NCBI RefSeq assembly: GCF_024199005.1
Contig: NZ_JANATA010000014.1
Location: 22,267 to 86,266 of the forward strand
Source of the DNA: Opacimonas viscosa
GTDB lineage: Bacteria; Pseudomonadota; Gammaproteobacteria; Enterobacterales; Alteromonadaceae
Reading direction: 5' to 3'
DNA length: 64,000 nt
The notes under the pieces were generated by a model. It was not told where the DNA came from, searched no databases, and saw nothing but the letters and a program-made list of their open reading frames with translations. Both the position numbers and the translations under genes were made by a program. This document shows positions 18,971 to 28,765 of the stretch, in pieces (position 1 is the stretch's first letter; every line of letters begins with the position of its first letter).

Positions 18971-20233
18971 TTAAACTCGGATATGCCCATCACCTGAGAC
19001 AACAAACTTTTGAGTGGTCAAAGAAGCGGCTCCCATTGGACCATAGGCATGCAGTTTTGATGTGGAAATCCCAATTTCTGCACCCAACCCTAGCTCCCCA
19101 CCATCCGAGAATCTAGATGATGCATTAACCATGACTACCGCAGAGTGTATTTGTCGTAAAAAGGCCTGCTGTCGCAACGGTTCTTCACTCACAATGACTT
19201 CTGTATGACCTGAGTTATAGCGCTGAATATGTGCTACGCCTTCGGCAAAATCAGCAACCACACGTACCGCAATTTCCATCGCCAAATACTCTGCTGCCCA
19301 ATCTGCTTCCGTAGCTAAAGTAGCATCTAAGCCCGCTTCGACAAAATACGGTAAACTGACTGGACAAGCATGGACTTTGACTTTGTGCTGCGCGAACATG
19401 GCGGCTATCAACGGCAGTAAGTGAGTCGCTTGGGCGGAATGTATTAAGACCGTTTCCAAGGAATTACATACACTTGTGCGCTGTGTTTTGCCATTTTCGA
19501 GGATGTTTAACGCTTTTTCGGTGTCGGCAAATTCATCTATATAGCAGTGACATACACCTTTAAAATGTTGAATAACAGGGATCTGGCTATGCGCTGTCAC
19601 AAAGCGTATCAATCCTTCACCACCGCGAGGAATAATAAGGTCGACATCATCAGCTAGGGTTAGTAAGGTATTTAGAATTTCACGATCAGGGTCAGGAATA
19701 ACCGTCACCGCAGCTTCTGCTATACCGTGTTTGGCAAAGACAGAATGTAAACACTGCGCCAGAGCAAGATTTGAATGTATTGCTTCTTTACCGCCGCGTA
19801 AAATGACCGCATTACCGGCTTTGAAACACAGAGCAGCAGCATCAATGGTGACATTTGGACGAGATTCATAAATCATACCAATGACACCCAATGGTATCTG
19901 CATCTTTTGCACTTGGATCCCTGAAGGCATCATTTCAGGCTCACTTAAATGCCCCACGACTTCTGGTTGTGCCGCGATATCCATCACAGCTTGGGCGATT
20001 TGGGCGATGCGCTGGGCATCTAGCGCCAAACGGTCTTGCATTGCCATATCCATGTTGTTTGCTTGGGCTTGGGCTAAGTCAAGTTGGTTAGCCGCAATGA
20101 TGACTTGTGTTTGAGCCAATAATTCTTCAGCAACATCGTTGAGCACATCTGTTTTTTGTTGCGCATCTAGTTGGGCAACTGAGATGGCTGCTTGGCGGGC
20201 TGCTTTGGCAGCAGATCGGATACAAAATTCCAT
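18971..20233 (-). CDS. proA: Gamma-glutamyl phosphate reductase
   Basis: Second enzyme of proline synthesis: reduces gamma-glutamyl phosphate to glutamate semialdehyde with NADPH. 420 aa, as usual. The active cysteine is in KTQRTSVCNSLETVL. Other signatures are YESRPNVTIDAAALC and IPRGGEGLI. It follows proB with a 9-nt gap, the standard proBA operon. Confidence 0.97.
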   Translation of the reverse strand: MEFCIRSAAKAARQAAISVAQLDAQQKTDVLNDVAEELLAQTQVIIAANQLDLAQAQANNMDMAMQDRLALDAQRIAQIAQAVMDIAAQPEVVGHLSEPEMMPSGIQVQKMQIPLGVIGMIYESRPNVTIDAAALCFKAGNAVILRGGKEAIHSNLALAQCLHSVFAKHGIAEAAVTVIPDPDREILNTLLTLADDVDLIIPRGGEGLIRFVTAHSQIPVIQHFKGVCHCYIDEFADTEKALNILENGKTQRTSVCNSLETVLIHSAQATHLLPLIAAMFAQHKVKVHACPVSLPYFVEAGLDATLATEADWAAEYLAMEIAVRVVADFAEGVAHIQRYNSGHTEVIVSEEPLRQQAFLRQIHSAVVMVNASSRFSDGGELGLGAEIGISTSKLHAYGPMGAASLTTQKFVVSGDGHIRV

Positions 20234-20242
20234 GAATTTACC

Positions 20243-21346
20243 TTACAAAATAACTAAATTATCACGATGCACGAGAACATCTGACAGTGTATACCCCAGT
20301 CTAGTACTAATAGCATCGCTTTTACATCCCGCAATCGTCGCTGCTTCGTTGTAATCATATTGGCATAAACCTTTCGCCACGACATTGTCATTAAACACAA
20401 TATTGACTGCATCGCCCGCTTTGAACTCACCACTCACTGACACAACACCAATGGGTAATAATGAAGCACCCTTATGGATAAGGGCAGCATGTGCACCGGT
20501 ATCAATATGCAATGCACCTTTACTCTGTAGGGTATATTGTAACCATTCCATGCGTGCTTTGACGGATCCTGATTTAGGTGTGAATAACGTCCCAGGGCAT
20601 TTACCCTCAGCTAAAGCATCAAACGTAGCTGCACTTTGGCCGTTCACAACCAACATCTGGATCCCTGTTTGCGTACATTTTTCAGCGGCTTCGATTTTGG
20701 TTAGCATACCACCTGTGCCGACTGCACTCCCAGCACCACCGGCCATTGCTTTAATCTCTGGCGTAATCGCAGTGACACAAGTTAACAATTCGGCATGTTT
20801 ATCTGTCCGAGGATTCGCGGTAAATAATCCCTCAATGTCTGAACAAATAATACACGTATCCGCTTGGGCGACCATCGCGGTGTAAGCCGCTAAATTATCA
20901 TTGTCGCCCACTTTTAATTCGTTGATTGCTACAGTGTCATTCTCGTTCACAATGGGAATCGCGTTATGCGCTAACAATTCGCGCAAAGTATTTTGGATAT
21001 TTACATAACGCTGACGGTCATGTAAATCATCCATTGTTAGCAAAACTTGGGCACAAGGTTGATCAAAAAAACGCGCCCAATTTTGCATCATCTGAGTCTG
21101 CCCAATGGCTGCCATAGCTTGTTTTTCAGCAATGGAAGGAGCATGTTTAATCGGTATTGACGCACGCCCTGCAGCCACGCTACCTGAAGAAACTAGAATA
21201 ATTTCTTTGCCTTGCGCGAGTGCAGTCGTAATAAATTTTGCAATGGGTAACAAGTATTGCGCCGAGCACCCTTGTTGGGAGCCACCAGGGGCGATGAGTG
21301 AACTGCCTACTTTGATAACGGCACGTTGCCAAGAAAAGTCATGCAT
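20243..21346 (-). CDS. proB: Glutamate 5-kinase
   Basis: First and normally proline-inhibited step of proline synthesis. 367 aa: an N-terminal amino-acid-kinase domain (VIKVGSSLIAPGG; IPIVNENDTVAI; GTGGMLTKIEAA) and a C-terminal PUA domain from about residue 275. Co-transcribed with proA downstream. Divergent from the M1 peptidase gene at 21513. Confidence 0.97.
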   Translation of the reverse strand: MHDFSWQRAVIKVGSSLIAPGGSQQGCSAQYLLPIAKFITTALAQGKEIILVSSGSVAAGRASIPIKHAPSIAEKQAMAAIGQTQMMQNWARFFDQPCAQVLLTMDDLHDRQRYVNIQNTLRELLAHNAIPIVNENDTVAINELKVGDNDNLAAYTAMVAQADTCIICSDIEGLFTANPRTDKHAELLTCVTAITPEIKAMAGGAGSAVGTGGMLTKIEAAEKCTQTGIQMLVVNGQSAATFDALAEGKCPGTLFTPKSGSVKARMEWLQYTLQSKGALHIDTGAHAALIHKGASLLPIGVVSVSGEFKAGDAVNIVFNDNVVAKGLCQYDYNEAATIAGCKSDAISTRLGYTLSDVLVHRDNLVIL

Positions 21347-21443
21347 GGGAGAAAATACAACAAATCAGAATACGTCTAGGATACGACAATTCGGCCAAGA
21401 AACAACCTAGACCACAGGCTTAATTCGCATAAGTTAGCCCTTT

Positions 21444-21472
21444 TTTTCATTTAATGTGAATTAGAGTATAAT
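21444..21472 (+). promoter_or_regulatory. Possible sigma-70 promoter of the M1 peptidase gene
   Basis: TATAAT at 21467-21472 is 17 nt from TTTTCA, a 4-of-6 match to the -35 box. It lies about 40 nt before the start codon at 21513. A second TATAAT-like stretch (ATTATAAT) follows near 21484. Confidence 0.45.
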
Positions 21473-21512
21473 ACGCACCAATAATTATAATACCTAACTC
21501 AAGGATACTTCT

Positions 21513-23963
21513 ATGCGTAATATCTACGCCTTACTTTGTGCATCGTGCTTACTTTTCGCGACTGCAGCCAGTGCCGATGCAATCCGTCAAACAAAAGGCG
21601 ATTTCGAAGATAAATTCCGTCAACTCGACGAAGTTTTACCAACTCCTAATGTCTATCGTAACGCAGCTGGCGAACCAGGCCACCAATATTGGCAACAACG
21701 TGTCGATTACACCATTGCTGCGCGTTTGTTAGAAGAACAACGCCGCATCGAAGCGACTCAAGATATTACGTATTACAACAACTCCCCAGATACTCTGAAG
21801 TATTTATGGGTCCAACTCGATCAAAACAAATTCAAAGACGATTCGCTGTCGGCGCTGACTACAACATTTGGCGGTATTGGTAATCGTGGACCAGGTTCAG
21901 CAGGTGCAACAGATACCCAACCAGCACAAATTTCACTTGGCGCTCTGCGTCGACAACATTTTGTTGAAGATACCAAACTAGGTTATGACATCAGTCGTGT
22001 CGTCGATGGTCTAGGTAATAAACTTGACTATGTCATTGTCGGGACTCTAATGCGTGTTGACCTCACACAACCGCTGAAATCAGGAGATCGGGTTCGCTTT
22101 ACCATTGATTTTGCATTCAACATTGTGGAAGAAGACGCCGTTTCAGCTCGTGCGGGTTATGAACACTTCCCAGATGATGCGCGAGAAGGCGGTAACGATA
22201 TTTTCTTGTTGGCTCAGTGGTTTCCTCGTTTAGCTGCTTATACCGATTACGAAGCATGGACTAACAAAGAGTTCATAGGTCGTGGAGAGTTTACGCTAGA
22301 GTTTGGTGACTATGATGTCTCACTGACAGTACCAGCTGACCATATTGTATCTTCAACAGGTGTATTACAAAACCCAGAAGATGTGCTAACCGAAGAACAG
22401 CAACGTCGCTTGGATAAAGCGAAAAATGCTGATCGTATCGTTTTTGTGGTGACAGAAGAAGAAGCATTAGAAAACGAAAAAGAAGGGACCAGCGAGAGTA
22501 AAACTTGGCGCTTCAAAGCACAAAATGTACGTGATTTTGCATGGGCAAGTTCACGTAAGTTCATGTGGGATGCGCGTGGCTACCAACAAGGCGGCGACGA
22601 AATGCCACTCGTTATGGCGATGTCATTCTATCCTAAAGAAGGTGGAGAGCTGTGGCAGAAGTATTCAACTGAATCGATCATCCACACCATGGATGTTTAT
22701 TCACGTTTCTCTTTTGATTATCCTTACCCTGTGGCCCAATCAGTGAACGGTCCAGTCGGTGGCATGGAATACCCGATGATTACCTTCAACGGTCCGCGTA
22801 CTGAATTACAAGACGATGGTTCTCGTACCTATTCACAAGCTGAAAAACGTTTTTTAATCGGTGTGGTTATCCATGAAATTGGGCATATCTACTTCCCGAT
22901 GATCGTGAACTCTGACGAGCGTCAATGGACTTGGATGGATGAAGGCTTAAATAGTTTCTTGGATGGTGTCGCTGGTCGTGAGTGGGATCCGACTATTCCA
23001 TGGGGTGTTGAACCTCGTGATATCACCGATTATATGAAATCTGATGTGCAAGTTCCCATCATGACACAATCCGATAGCGTGTTACGCTTGGGTCCAAATG
23101 CCTATACCAAACCAGCTGCAGCGCTGAATATTTTACGCGAAACTATTTTGGGTCGTGAATTATTTGATTTTGCGTTCAAAGAATTTGCTAATCGTTGGAA
23201 ATTCAAACGTCCGACACCTTCAGATTTTTTCCGCACCATGGAAGAAGCATCTGGGGTTGATTTGGATTGGTTCTGGCGTGGTTGGTTCTACTCTACAGAC
23301 CATGTTGATATCAGTATAGATCGCGTTTATAAATTGCGTTTGGATACTGAAGATCCTGACATCGATTTTGCTCGAGAGCGCCAAGTAGAAGCAGATAAAC
23401 CACTTTCTTTAACCGATGAGCGCAATCAGGCTGAAGGAACAACCTTATGGGTAGACCGGTTCCCAGATATTACTGATTTTTATGACGAAAATGACCGCTT
23501 TACCGTTACTAACAAAGAGCGCAACGCATATAAAAAATTCTTAGATGGTTTAAAACCTTGGGAACGTAAAGCGTTAGAGCGCGCAGTGGCCGAAGACAAG
23601 AATTACTACGTCATGGATTTCTCAAACCTAGGTGGATTGGTCATGCCGATTATTATCGAAATGACCTACACCGACGGTACCAGTGAGATGATGCGAATTC
23701 CTGCTGAGATTTGGCGTCGTACGCCAAAAGCAGTTTCCAAACTAATCGTCACTGATAAGGATAAAGAACTAGCCTCTGTTACTGTTGATCCACGTTGGGA
23801 AACGGCTGATGTAGATGTAGAAAACAACCATTATCCACGTCGGATTATTCCTTCGCGTATCGAGTCTTACAAGTCTAAGAAACGTTCGGGTAAAGTCTAC
23901 CGTGACATCATGCAAGACATTAAAACTGAACTGAAAACTGATAATGAAGAGGCTGAGCAATAA
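21513..23963 (+). CDS. Secreted M1-family zinc metallopeptidase
   Basis: 816-aa exported aminopeptidase-like enzyme. A signal peptide ends at about residue 21 (LFATAASADA). The gluzincin site is HEIGH near residue 454 with the third ligand Glu in WMDEGLNSF, 18 residues on, as the M1 family requires; VGGMEYPMITF is the GxMEN-like substrate loop, here GGMEYP. It probably acts in the periplasm. The stop codon directly abuts the ATG of the DUF6702 gene, so the two are translated as a pair. Its physiological substrate is unknown. Confidence 0.9.
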   Translation: MRNIYALLCASCLLFATAASADAIRQTKGDFEDKFRQLDEVLPTPNVYRNAAGEPGHQYWQQRVDYTIAARLLEEQRRIEATQDITYYNNSPDTLKYLWVQLDQNKFKDDSLSALTTTFGGIGNRGPGSAGATDTQPAQISLGALRRQHFVEDTKLGYDISRVVDGLGNKLDYVIVGTLMRVDLTQPLKSGDRVRFTIDFAFNIVEEDAVSARAGYEHFPDDAREGGNDIFLLAQWFPRLAAYTDYEAWTNKEFIGRGEFTLEFGDYDVSLTVPADHIVSSTGVLQNPEDVLTEEQQRRLDKAKNADRIVFVVTEEEALENEKEGTSESKTWRFKAQNVRDFAWASSRKFMWDARGYQQGGDEMPLVMAMSFYPKEGGELWQKYSTESIIHTMDVYSRFSFDYPYPVAQSVNGPVGGMEYPMITFNGPRTELQDDGSRTYSQAEKRFLIGVVIHEIGHIYFPMIVNSDERQWTWMDEGLNSFLDGVAGREWDPTIPWGVEPRDITDYMKSDVQVPIMTQSDSVLRLGPNAYTKPAAALNILRETILGRELFDFAFKEFANRWKFKRPTPSDFFRTMEEASGVDLDWFWRGWFYSTDHVDISIDRVYKLRLDTEDPDIDFARERQVEADKPLSLTDERNQAEGTTLWVDRFPDITDFYDENDRFTVTNKERNAYKKFLDGLKPWERKALERAVAEDKNYYVMDFSNLGGLVMPIIIEMTYTDGTSEMMRIPAEIWRRTPKAVSKLIVTDKDKELASVTVDPRWETADVDVENNHYPRRIIPSRIESYKSKKRSGKVYRDIMQDIKTELKTDNEEAEQ

Positions 23964-24509
23964 ATGCTTTTTAATCAGCTAGTTAAAAACGGTGGGGATA
24001 CTCACCGTTCAACTATTTTAGGTAGTGCGTTTATCGCAGTGCTACTGTCACTACTATTTTCTTTGCCTGCGCTTGCCCACCAGCAAAAAGAAGGTTTAAC
24101 GACCGTTCTGTTTAATCCCAGAACAGGCAATATTGAAATTATGCATCGTATCTACATGCACGATGCGGAACATGCTGTAAAAGAGCTCTTCTCCAAAAAG
24201 GCCGATATTCTAAAAGATCCTGACACGCAACGACTATTTGCAGAATACGTTGCGAAAAATTTCGGTTTATACAATGAACTGGACCACCCATTTCAGCTAA
24301 AAAAAGTAGGACATGAAGTGGAAGGTCGGTTTTTTTGGATCTATCAAGAGACAGAGAAACCAGCTGAGATAGGCACGATTAAAGTGCGTCATGATGTCTT
24401 GCGAGACTTGTGGCCGAGCCAAAACAACCTGATCAATTTCGAAGGGAAAGGCAAAATCAAGTCATTGAATTTTTCAGATAATATCTCGTTGTTAGAAGTC
24501 CATTTCTAA
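23964..24509 (+). CDS. DUF6702 family protein, translationally coupled to the M1 peptidase
   Basis: 181 aa with an N-terminal membrane/signal segment (AFIAVLLSLLFSLPALAHQ) and a periplasmic part. TTVLFNPRTGNIEIMHRIY recalls the DUF6702 family that accompanies M1 peptidases. The ATG begins at the base after the peptidase TAA. A partner or anchor role for the peptidase is an inference from gene order only. Confidence 0.75.
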   Translation: MLFNQLVKNGGDTHRSTILGSAFIAVLLSLLFSLPALAHQQKEGLTTVLFNPRTGNIEIMHRIYMHDAEHAVKELFSKKADILKDPDTQRLFAEYVAKNFGLYNELDHPFQLKKVGHEVEGRFFWIYQETEKPAEIGTIKVRHDVLRDLWPSQNNLINFEGKGKIKSLNFSDNISLLEVHF

Positions 24510-24561
24510 TCCGCACCACAACAAATAGGCGACTGTGGCGATCTATTTTGCGCGCATACAT

Positions 24562-24621
24562 GAGTTCTTGAATAGCGAGTCGTTGAATGACGAGTCATAG
24601 CATGGCGCTTGAGTGCTGTAC
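24562..24621. repeat. Degenerate 15-nt tandem repeat, array 1
   Basis: Units GAGTTCTTGAATAGC, GAGTCGTTGAATGAC and GAGTCATAGCATGGC follow one another exactly in phase (24562-24606), with a weaker fourth unit to 24621. It lies between the convergent DUF6702 and DUF6482 genes. It shares period and the core GTTCTT-A-AT with the array at 28594. Confidence 0.7.
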
Positions 24622-24633
24622 CAGCTCACCATG

Positions 24634-24939
24634 CTAATAAGGCTGCTCCATGGAAAAAGGCATCGCCATTGCATCAGACTGTTTGGGTGGATTACCAATC
24701 ATTTCATCATAGGGTGAATCATGCACCATCACTGATTTTTCGACCGTAAACTCAGTGAACATGTCGCGAATGTGCTGAGAGCTGTGAAAACGCATAATAC
24801 TATCTTTCTTGTCATAAACAAAACCCGATTCATTATTTATCGTTATCTTGACTAAATATACATTTACTTCAAAAGACTGTACCTCTAGGTAAGAGATAAC
24901 GTCTGAATCTTTTTGTAACAAATGGTATGGATATTTCAT
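24634..24939 (-). CDS. DUF6482 family protein
   Basis: 101 aa, cytoplasmic. The block VHDSPYDEMIGNPP and the earlier pattern SFEVNVYLVKITINN match what I know of DUF6482, short proteins of unknown function in Pseudomonas and Shewanella relatives. AAGGA lies 7 nt before the ATG. It is a single gene on the minus strand between plus-strand neighbours. Confidence 0.7.
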   Translation of the reverse strand: MKYPYHLLQKDSDVISYLEVQSFEVNVYLVKITINNESGFVYDKKDSIMRFHSSQHIRDMFTEFTVEKSVMVHDSPYDEMIGNPPKQSDAMAMPFSMEQPY

Positions 24940-25092
24940 TCTAGAGTCCTTATTTTATATATAGTTATACCGTACAATGTGAGCTTTAGATCGCACTGAA
25001 ATGAATGAAAAGGTGAGCAATACGCAAAAATAGATTGAACTCACAGTCTAAATAATTGCCTATATCTTGCCTCTTATCTATAAAGGAATAGC

Positions 25093-25989
25093 ATGACAGA
25101 CCAAAGTAACGGTTCCAGTAAAGCCCCCATTCTTATTGTAGTAGTTGTATTAGCAGCGATTTTAGCTGTCGTTTTTTTGTGGCCAAAATCAGAGACAGAC
25201 GTCCAGCCTGTAGCTAGCGTGTTGCCAACGGATGTAGTTGCTGAGCCGGTCCTAGAACCTGCCGAACCTGTTGTAGAGGAAGAATTATTTACGGAAGACA
25301 CCTTTACAGTCGCCGAGCTACCGCCGGCTGTCGAAGTGACTAACAGTGAACTGGAAACCCCTGAATTTATCGAGCCGGTACAGGTAGAAGAACCGAGTCC
25401 AGAACCTTTAGATGTGTCTGATTTAGCAGTTAAACAAAGTATTTTAGCTATCACCCAAATGCCTGTCTTGAGTACTATTCTGATCAACGAAGGGATCTTA
25501 GATAAAGTTGTCGCAACGGTTTTAAATACCGCTGAGAATAAAATATCTGCGAATACTTCACTCGCTACGGCTCCATCTGAAGCTTTTTCAGTATTTAAAC
25601 AGGCCGGTCGTTTATATATCGAACCGTCTGCTTTTACGCGTTATAACGTCTATGCCCAAACCTTTGCGGAGGTGGAGACCGACAATCTTATTGCACTCCT
25701 AGACCAATACGAACCAGAGTTAGTGAATAAGTTTACGGAAATCGCACCGCCGGGGATGACGTTTCACGATGCGGTTCTAGCAGCGATCAATGTACTCTTG
25801 GATACACCTATCATAAAACTGCCTGTTGAAGTCTCCACAAACAGAGCTATGTATGAATTCACTAACCCGCAATTAGAAGCACTGAGTCCACCACAAAAAC
25901 AATTGTTGAGAATGGGACCTTATAATGTGCGCATCGTTAAACGCAAATTACGGGAACTCAGAGAAGCTTTAGCCGATCGTGCTCAGTAA
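25093..25989 (+). CDS. DUF3014 membrane-anchored protein
   Basis: 298 aa: a short cytoplasmic N-terminus, one membrane helix (APILIVVVVLAAILAVVFLW), a Pro/Glu-rich linker to about residue 110, and a conserved C-terminal domain (SAFTRYNVYAQTFAEVET; PGMTFHDAVLAAINVLL; PYNVRIVKRKLREL) typical of DUF3014. Function unknown. AGGA precedes the ATG. It overlaps the next gene (DUF1285) by 11 nt, so the two are coupled. Confidence 0.85.
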   Translation: MTDQSNGSSKAPILIVVVVLAAILAVVFLWPKSETDVQPVASVLPTDVVAEPVLEPAEPVVEEELFTEDTFTVAELPPAVEVTNSELETPEFIEPVQVEEPSPEPLDVSDLAVKQSILAITQMPVLSTILINEGILDKVVATVLNTAENKISANTSLATAPSEAFSVFKQAGRLYIEPSAFTRYNVYAQTFAEVETDNLIALLDQYEPELVNKFTEIAPPGMTFHDAVLAAINVLLDTPIIKLPVEVSTNRAMYEFTNPQLEALSPPQKQLLRMGPYNVRIVKRKLRELREALADRAQ

Positions 25990-26518
25990 TTTACAAAAGC
26001 AACTGCAAGATCAGTTACCAGGGCTGGATAAAACCTACCCTCCAGTTGAAGAGTGGAACCCTGAGTATTGTGGTGAAATCCCACTGAGTATTAATGATAA
26101 AGGGGAATGGTTTTATGCAGGTTCGCCATTTACTCGTCCCCAATTAGTGAATCTGTTTGCCAGCGTGCTAAAGAAAGAACAAGATGACTATTATCTCGTT
26201 ACACCCGTCGAAAAAGTCAAAATAGCGGTAGCAGACGTCCCTTTTATTATTACCCAATGGGACCGTGACCCACATACACGACAAATTATCTGTACCACAG
26301 CAACCGCGGATACTTTTTATTTAGATGCGCAACATACCTGTGAGTTGCGTCTTGATCCAAAACAAAACCAATACTTACCTTATATCAATATACGCCGTAA
26401 CTTATGGGCGAAACTGCATCAAAATGTCTTTTATCAATGGATTGATGAGGCCCAAGAATCTGCTGGCAACGTCATCTTATATTCTGGAGACTACGCGGTT
26501 AGTTTAGGTCAGATTTAA
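25979..26518 (+). CDS. DUF1285 family protein
   Basis: 179 aa, soluble. CGEIPLSINDKGEWFYAGSP near the N-terminus and the ITQWDRDPHTRQIICTT segment identify DUF1285, a family of unknown function. It starts at GTG 25979 inside the end of the DUF3014 gene. The overlap and the recurrent pairing of these two families suggest a joint role, which is an inference. Confidence 0.85.
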   Translation: MLSNLQKQLQDQLPGLDKTYPPVEEWNPEYCGEIPLSINDKGEWFYAGSPFTRPQLVNLFASVLKKEQDDYYLVTPVEKVKIAVADVPFIITQWDRDPHTRQIICTTATADTFYLDAQHTCELRLDPKQNQYLPYINIRRNLWAKLHQNVFYQWIDEAQESAGNVILYSGDYAVSLGQI

Positions 26519-26592
26519 TTTTTGCCTTTGCTCCATATTTCACTTAAAGTAAAGCTCATTAATCAAATCCACAATTCTAATAAGTGATTAAC

Positions 26593-27888
26593 ATGAAAAC
26601 CCGTATTTTATTGAGTACCCTAGCTACCTCTGTACTGTGCAGTCATACTGTTTTTGCTGATACCTACATCCATGCAGGTAAACTGATTACTGCCGAAGAC
26701 ACTTCAGTTCTCACACAGCAAACCATTATTATTGAAGATAATAAGATCATCGCTATCAAAGCAGGGTTTATTAAAGGGGATGCTAACGATACACACATCG
26801 ATTTATCTGACCATACTGTTATGCCTGGTCTTATGGATATGCATACACACCTTTCGTTCCAACATGGTGGTCCATCGACGTATATGCAAAGATTTACATG
26901 GAATGAAGCTGACTATGCCCTTACAGCAGCAAATTATGCTGAAAAAACACTGATGGCAGGTTTTACAACAGTACGTAATCTTGGTGACGCCTACAATGAA
27001 ACGGTTGCTTTGAGAAATGCGATTAATCTTGGTAAACATGTTGGTCCACGTATTTATACCACCGCAAAATCAATTGCTACGACGGGTGGACATGCCGATC
27101 CAACGAACGGTATGAGCAAACGTCTAATGGGGGATCCAAGTGCACAACAAGGTGTTGTGAATGGTGTTGCTGAAGCTCGCAAAGCAGTCCGCCAGCGCTA
27201 TAAAGACGGCGCAGATCTGATCAAAATCACAGCGACTGGAGGTGTACTGTCAGTGGCTAAATCCGGACAGAACCCACAATTTATGAGCGATGAATTGGAA
27301 GCCATTGTACAAACAGCGAATGACTATGGTATGACCGTTGCTGTTCACGCTCATGGCAAAGAAGGTATGATCCGTGCGATCAAAGCGGGTGTGGATTCTA
27401 TTGAACATGGTACCTACATGGACCAAGAAGTCATGGACCTGATGAAAGAGTATGGTACATACTATGTCCCCACGATCATTGCCGGTAATTTTGTTGCCGA
27501 AAAAGCGAAGATCGATGGCTATTTCCCAGCGATTGTTCGGCCAAAGGCAGCGGCTATTGGTCCTTTGATTAAAAATACATTTAGCAAAGCTTATCAAGCC
27601 GGTGTCAAGATTGCTTTTGGGACCGACTCTGGCGTATCAGCACACGGTGACAACGGGGCAGAATTTAAGCATATGGTCGAAGCCGGAATGCCTGCCATTG
27701 AAACGATTTTAAGTGCTACCAAACATACCGCTAACCTGCTCAATATTAGTGATATTTTAGGTTCTATCACACCGGGTAAACACGCTGATATTATTGCTGT
27801 TGCCGGTGATCCACTCAATGATATAAAAGTCATGCAAGATGTAACTTTTGTGATGAAAGATGGTGTTGTCTACAAACATAAAAATTAA
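26593..27888 (+). CDS. Exported amidohydrolase (imidazolonepropionase/prolidase-like)
   Basis: 431 aa, signal peptide ending near HTVFADTY. Metal-dependent hydrolase of the amidohydrolase superfamily: HxH in MDMHTHLSF, the carboxylated lysine candidate in [11 protein letters not shown], metal histidines in VAVHAHG and IEHGTYM, and the aspartate in [11 protein letters not shown]. It may cleave dipeptides with C-terminal proline or related amides in the periplasm; the substrate cannot be fixed. ATG 26593 is preferred to GTG 26584, which would add three residues before the signal peptide. Confidence 0.88.
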   Translation: MKTRILLSTLATSVLCSHTVFADTYIHAGKLITAEDTSVLTQQTIIIEDNKIIAIKAGFIKGDANDTHIDLSDHTVMPGLMDMHTHLSFQHGGPSTYMQRFTWNEADYALTAANYAEKTLMAGFTTVRNLGDAYNETVALRNAINLGKHVGPRIYTTAKSIATTGGHADPTNGMSKRLMGDPSAQQGVVNGVAEARKAVRQRYKDGADLIKITATGGVLSVAKSGQNPQFMSDELEAIVQTANDYGMTVAVHAHGKEGMIRAIKAGVDSIEHGTYMDQEVMDLMKEYGTYYVPTIIAGNFVAEKAKIDGYFPAIVRPKAAAIGPLIKNTFSKAYQAGVKIAFGTDSGVSAHGDNGAEFKHMVEAGMPAIETILSATKHTANLLNISDILGSITPGKHADIIAVAGDPLNDIKVMQDVTFVMKDGVVYKHKN

Positions 27889-27923
27889 GATAGGCCGTCA
27901 CCTTGACCGTGTAAGGAACACAC

Positions 27924-28505
27924 TTGTTTAAAATTCTAGGCGATAAACTACAACACTGGGTACATTCTAAATATTTGTTACCCGGTGTGACCTTCGCTTC
28001 TTTTCTCGAATCGACCATCGTCCCTATTCCTATCGAAACGTTACTGATCCCTTTATCACAATTACGCAGAGATAAAGTCTGGCAAATTGCCACAGTAGCG
28101 ACGCTAGGTTGTATTCTTGGTGCTCTGCTCGCTTATATGATCGGCTTTTGGGTGTTTGATATATTTGAGGATGACATTATCAATGCCTTTGGTGATCCGG
28201 AAATTTTTACTGACATCCAACAACGCATGGCACAAGAAGGTTTTTGGTTTATTGTATTAGCCGGCATACTCCCTATACCACTCCAATTAGCTATGGTTGC
28301 AGCAGGTGTAAGTGCTTACCCCATTGGTTGGTTTATCTTGGCTATTGCCCTATCAAGGATCTTGCGTTACTTCGGTATCGCATGGTTAGTTTTACTTTTT
28401 GGTAACCAAGCCGAAAACGTTTTACGCAAATACAAATGGAAAGCTATTCTCTTGGTTTCTTTAGTCATTTGTCTGATTTGGGGATTACAGGTTTTTTTAA
28501 ACTAG
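27924..28505 (+). CDS. YqaA-like SNARE-associated/VTT-domain membrane protein
   Basis: 193-aa inner-membrane protein with four or five helices. FLESTIVPIPIETLLIPLS and GILPIPLQLAMVAAGVS are the paired half-loops of the DedA/VTT fold, and the arrangement resembles YqaA. These proteins handle lipid carriers or membrane homeostasis. The start is TTG 27924, preceded by AAGGA at good spacing; no ATG or GTG fits upstream. Confidence 0.8.
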   Translation: MFKILGDKLQHWVHSKYLLPGVTFASFLESTIVPIPIETLLIPLSQLRRDKVWQIATVATLGCILGALLAYMIGFWVFDIFEDDIINAFGDPEIFTDIQQRMAQEGFWFIVLAGILPIPLQLAMVAAGVSAYPIGWFILAIALSRILRYFGIAWLVLLFGNQAENVLRKYKWKAILLVSLVICLIWGLQVFLN

Positions 28506-28518
28506 CCTTAGTTTTTTT
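28499..28518 (+). terminator. Weak terminator-like hairpin after the YqaA-like gene
   Basis: AAACTA, GCCT, TAGTTT, then further T residues. The stem is short and AT-rich and overlaps the stop codon. Weak support. Confidence 0.35.
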
Positions 28519-28593
28519 AAAAAAATGGATATTACAATCTCGAGTGCTTATAAATTTATCTACTTGTTAGGAGGCTGCATTGGAGGTTAGCTA

Positions 28594-28713
28594 TTCGCTG
28601 TTTTGAACTTCACAGTTCTTAAATTCATGAGACTTGGATTCACGGAACTGAGATTCATGGCTCGACAATTGATTGCTCTAAGATGCATGGTTCTTAGCGT
28701 AAGTGTTCTGAAT
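28594..28713. repeat. Degenerate 15-nt tandem repeat, array 2
   Basis: Eight in-phase 15-mers, best seen in TTCACAGTTCTTAAA, TTCATGAGACTTGGA, TTCACGGAACTGAGA, TTCATGGCTCGACAA and TGCATGGTTCTTAGC. The consensus is about TTCATGGTTCTTAGA. The array fills the gap before the exported methyltransferase gene. No open frame matches it. Confidence 0.75.
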
Positions 28714-28765
28714 TGAATTAACCACCGTATACATAACATAATTTATATAAATGGAAGGAAACGAC

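Noticed and set aside
20385..20885. Plus-strand frame of 166 codons
   Set aside because: Shadow of proB, whose kinase and PUA motifs are intact.
24562..24621. CRISPR array
   Set aside because: Units are contiguous 15-mers without spacers, and no cas gene is present.
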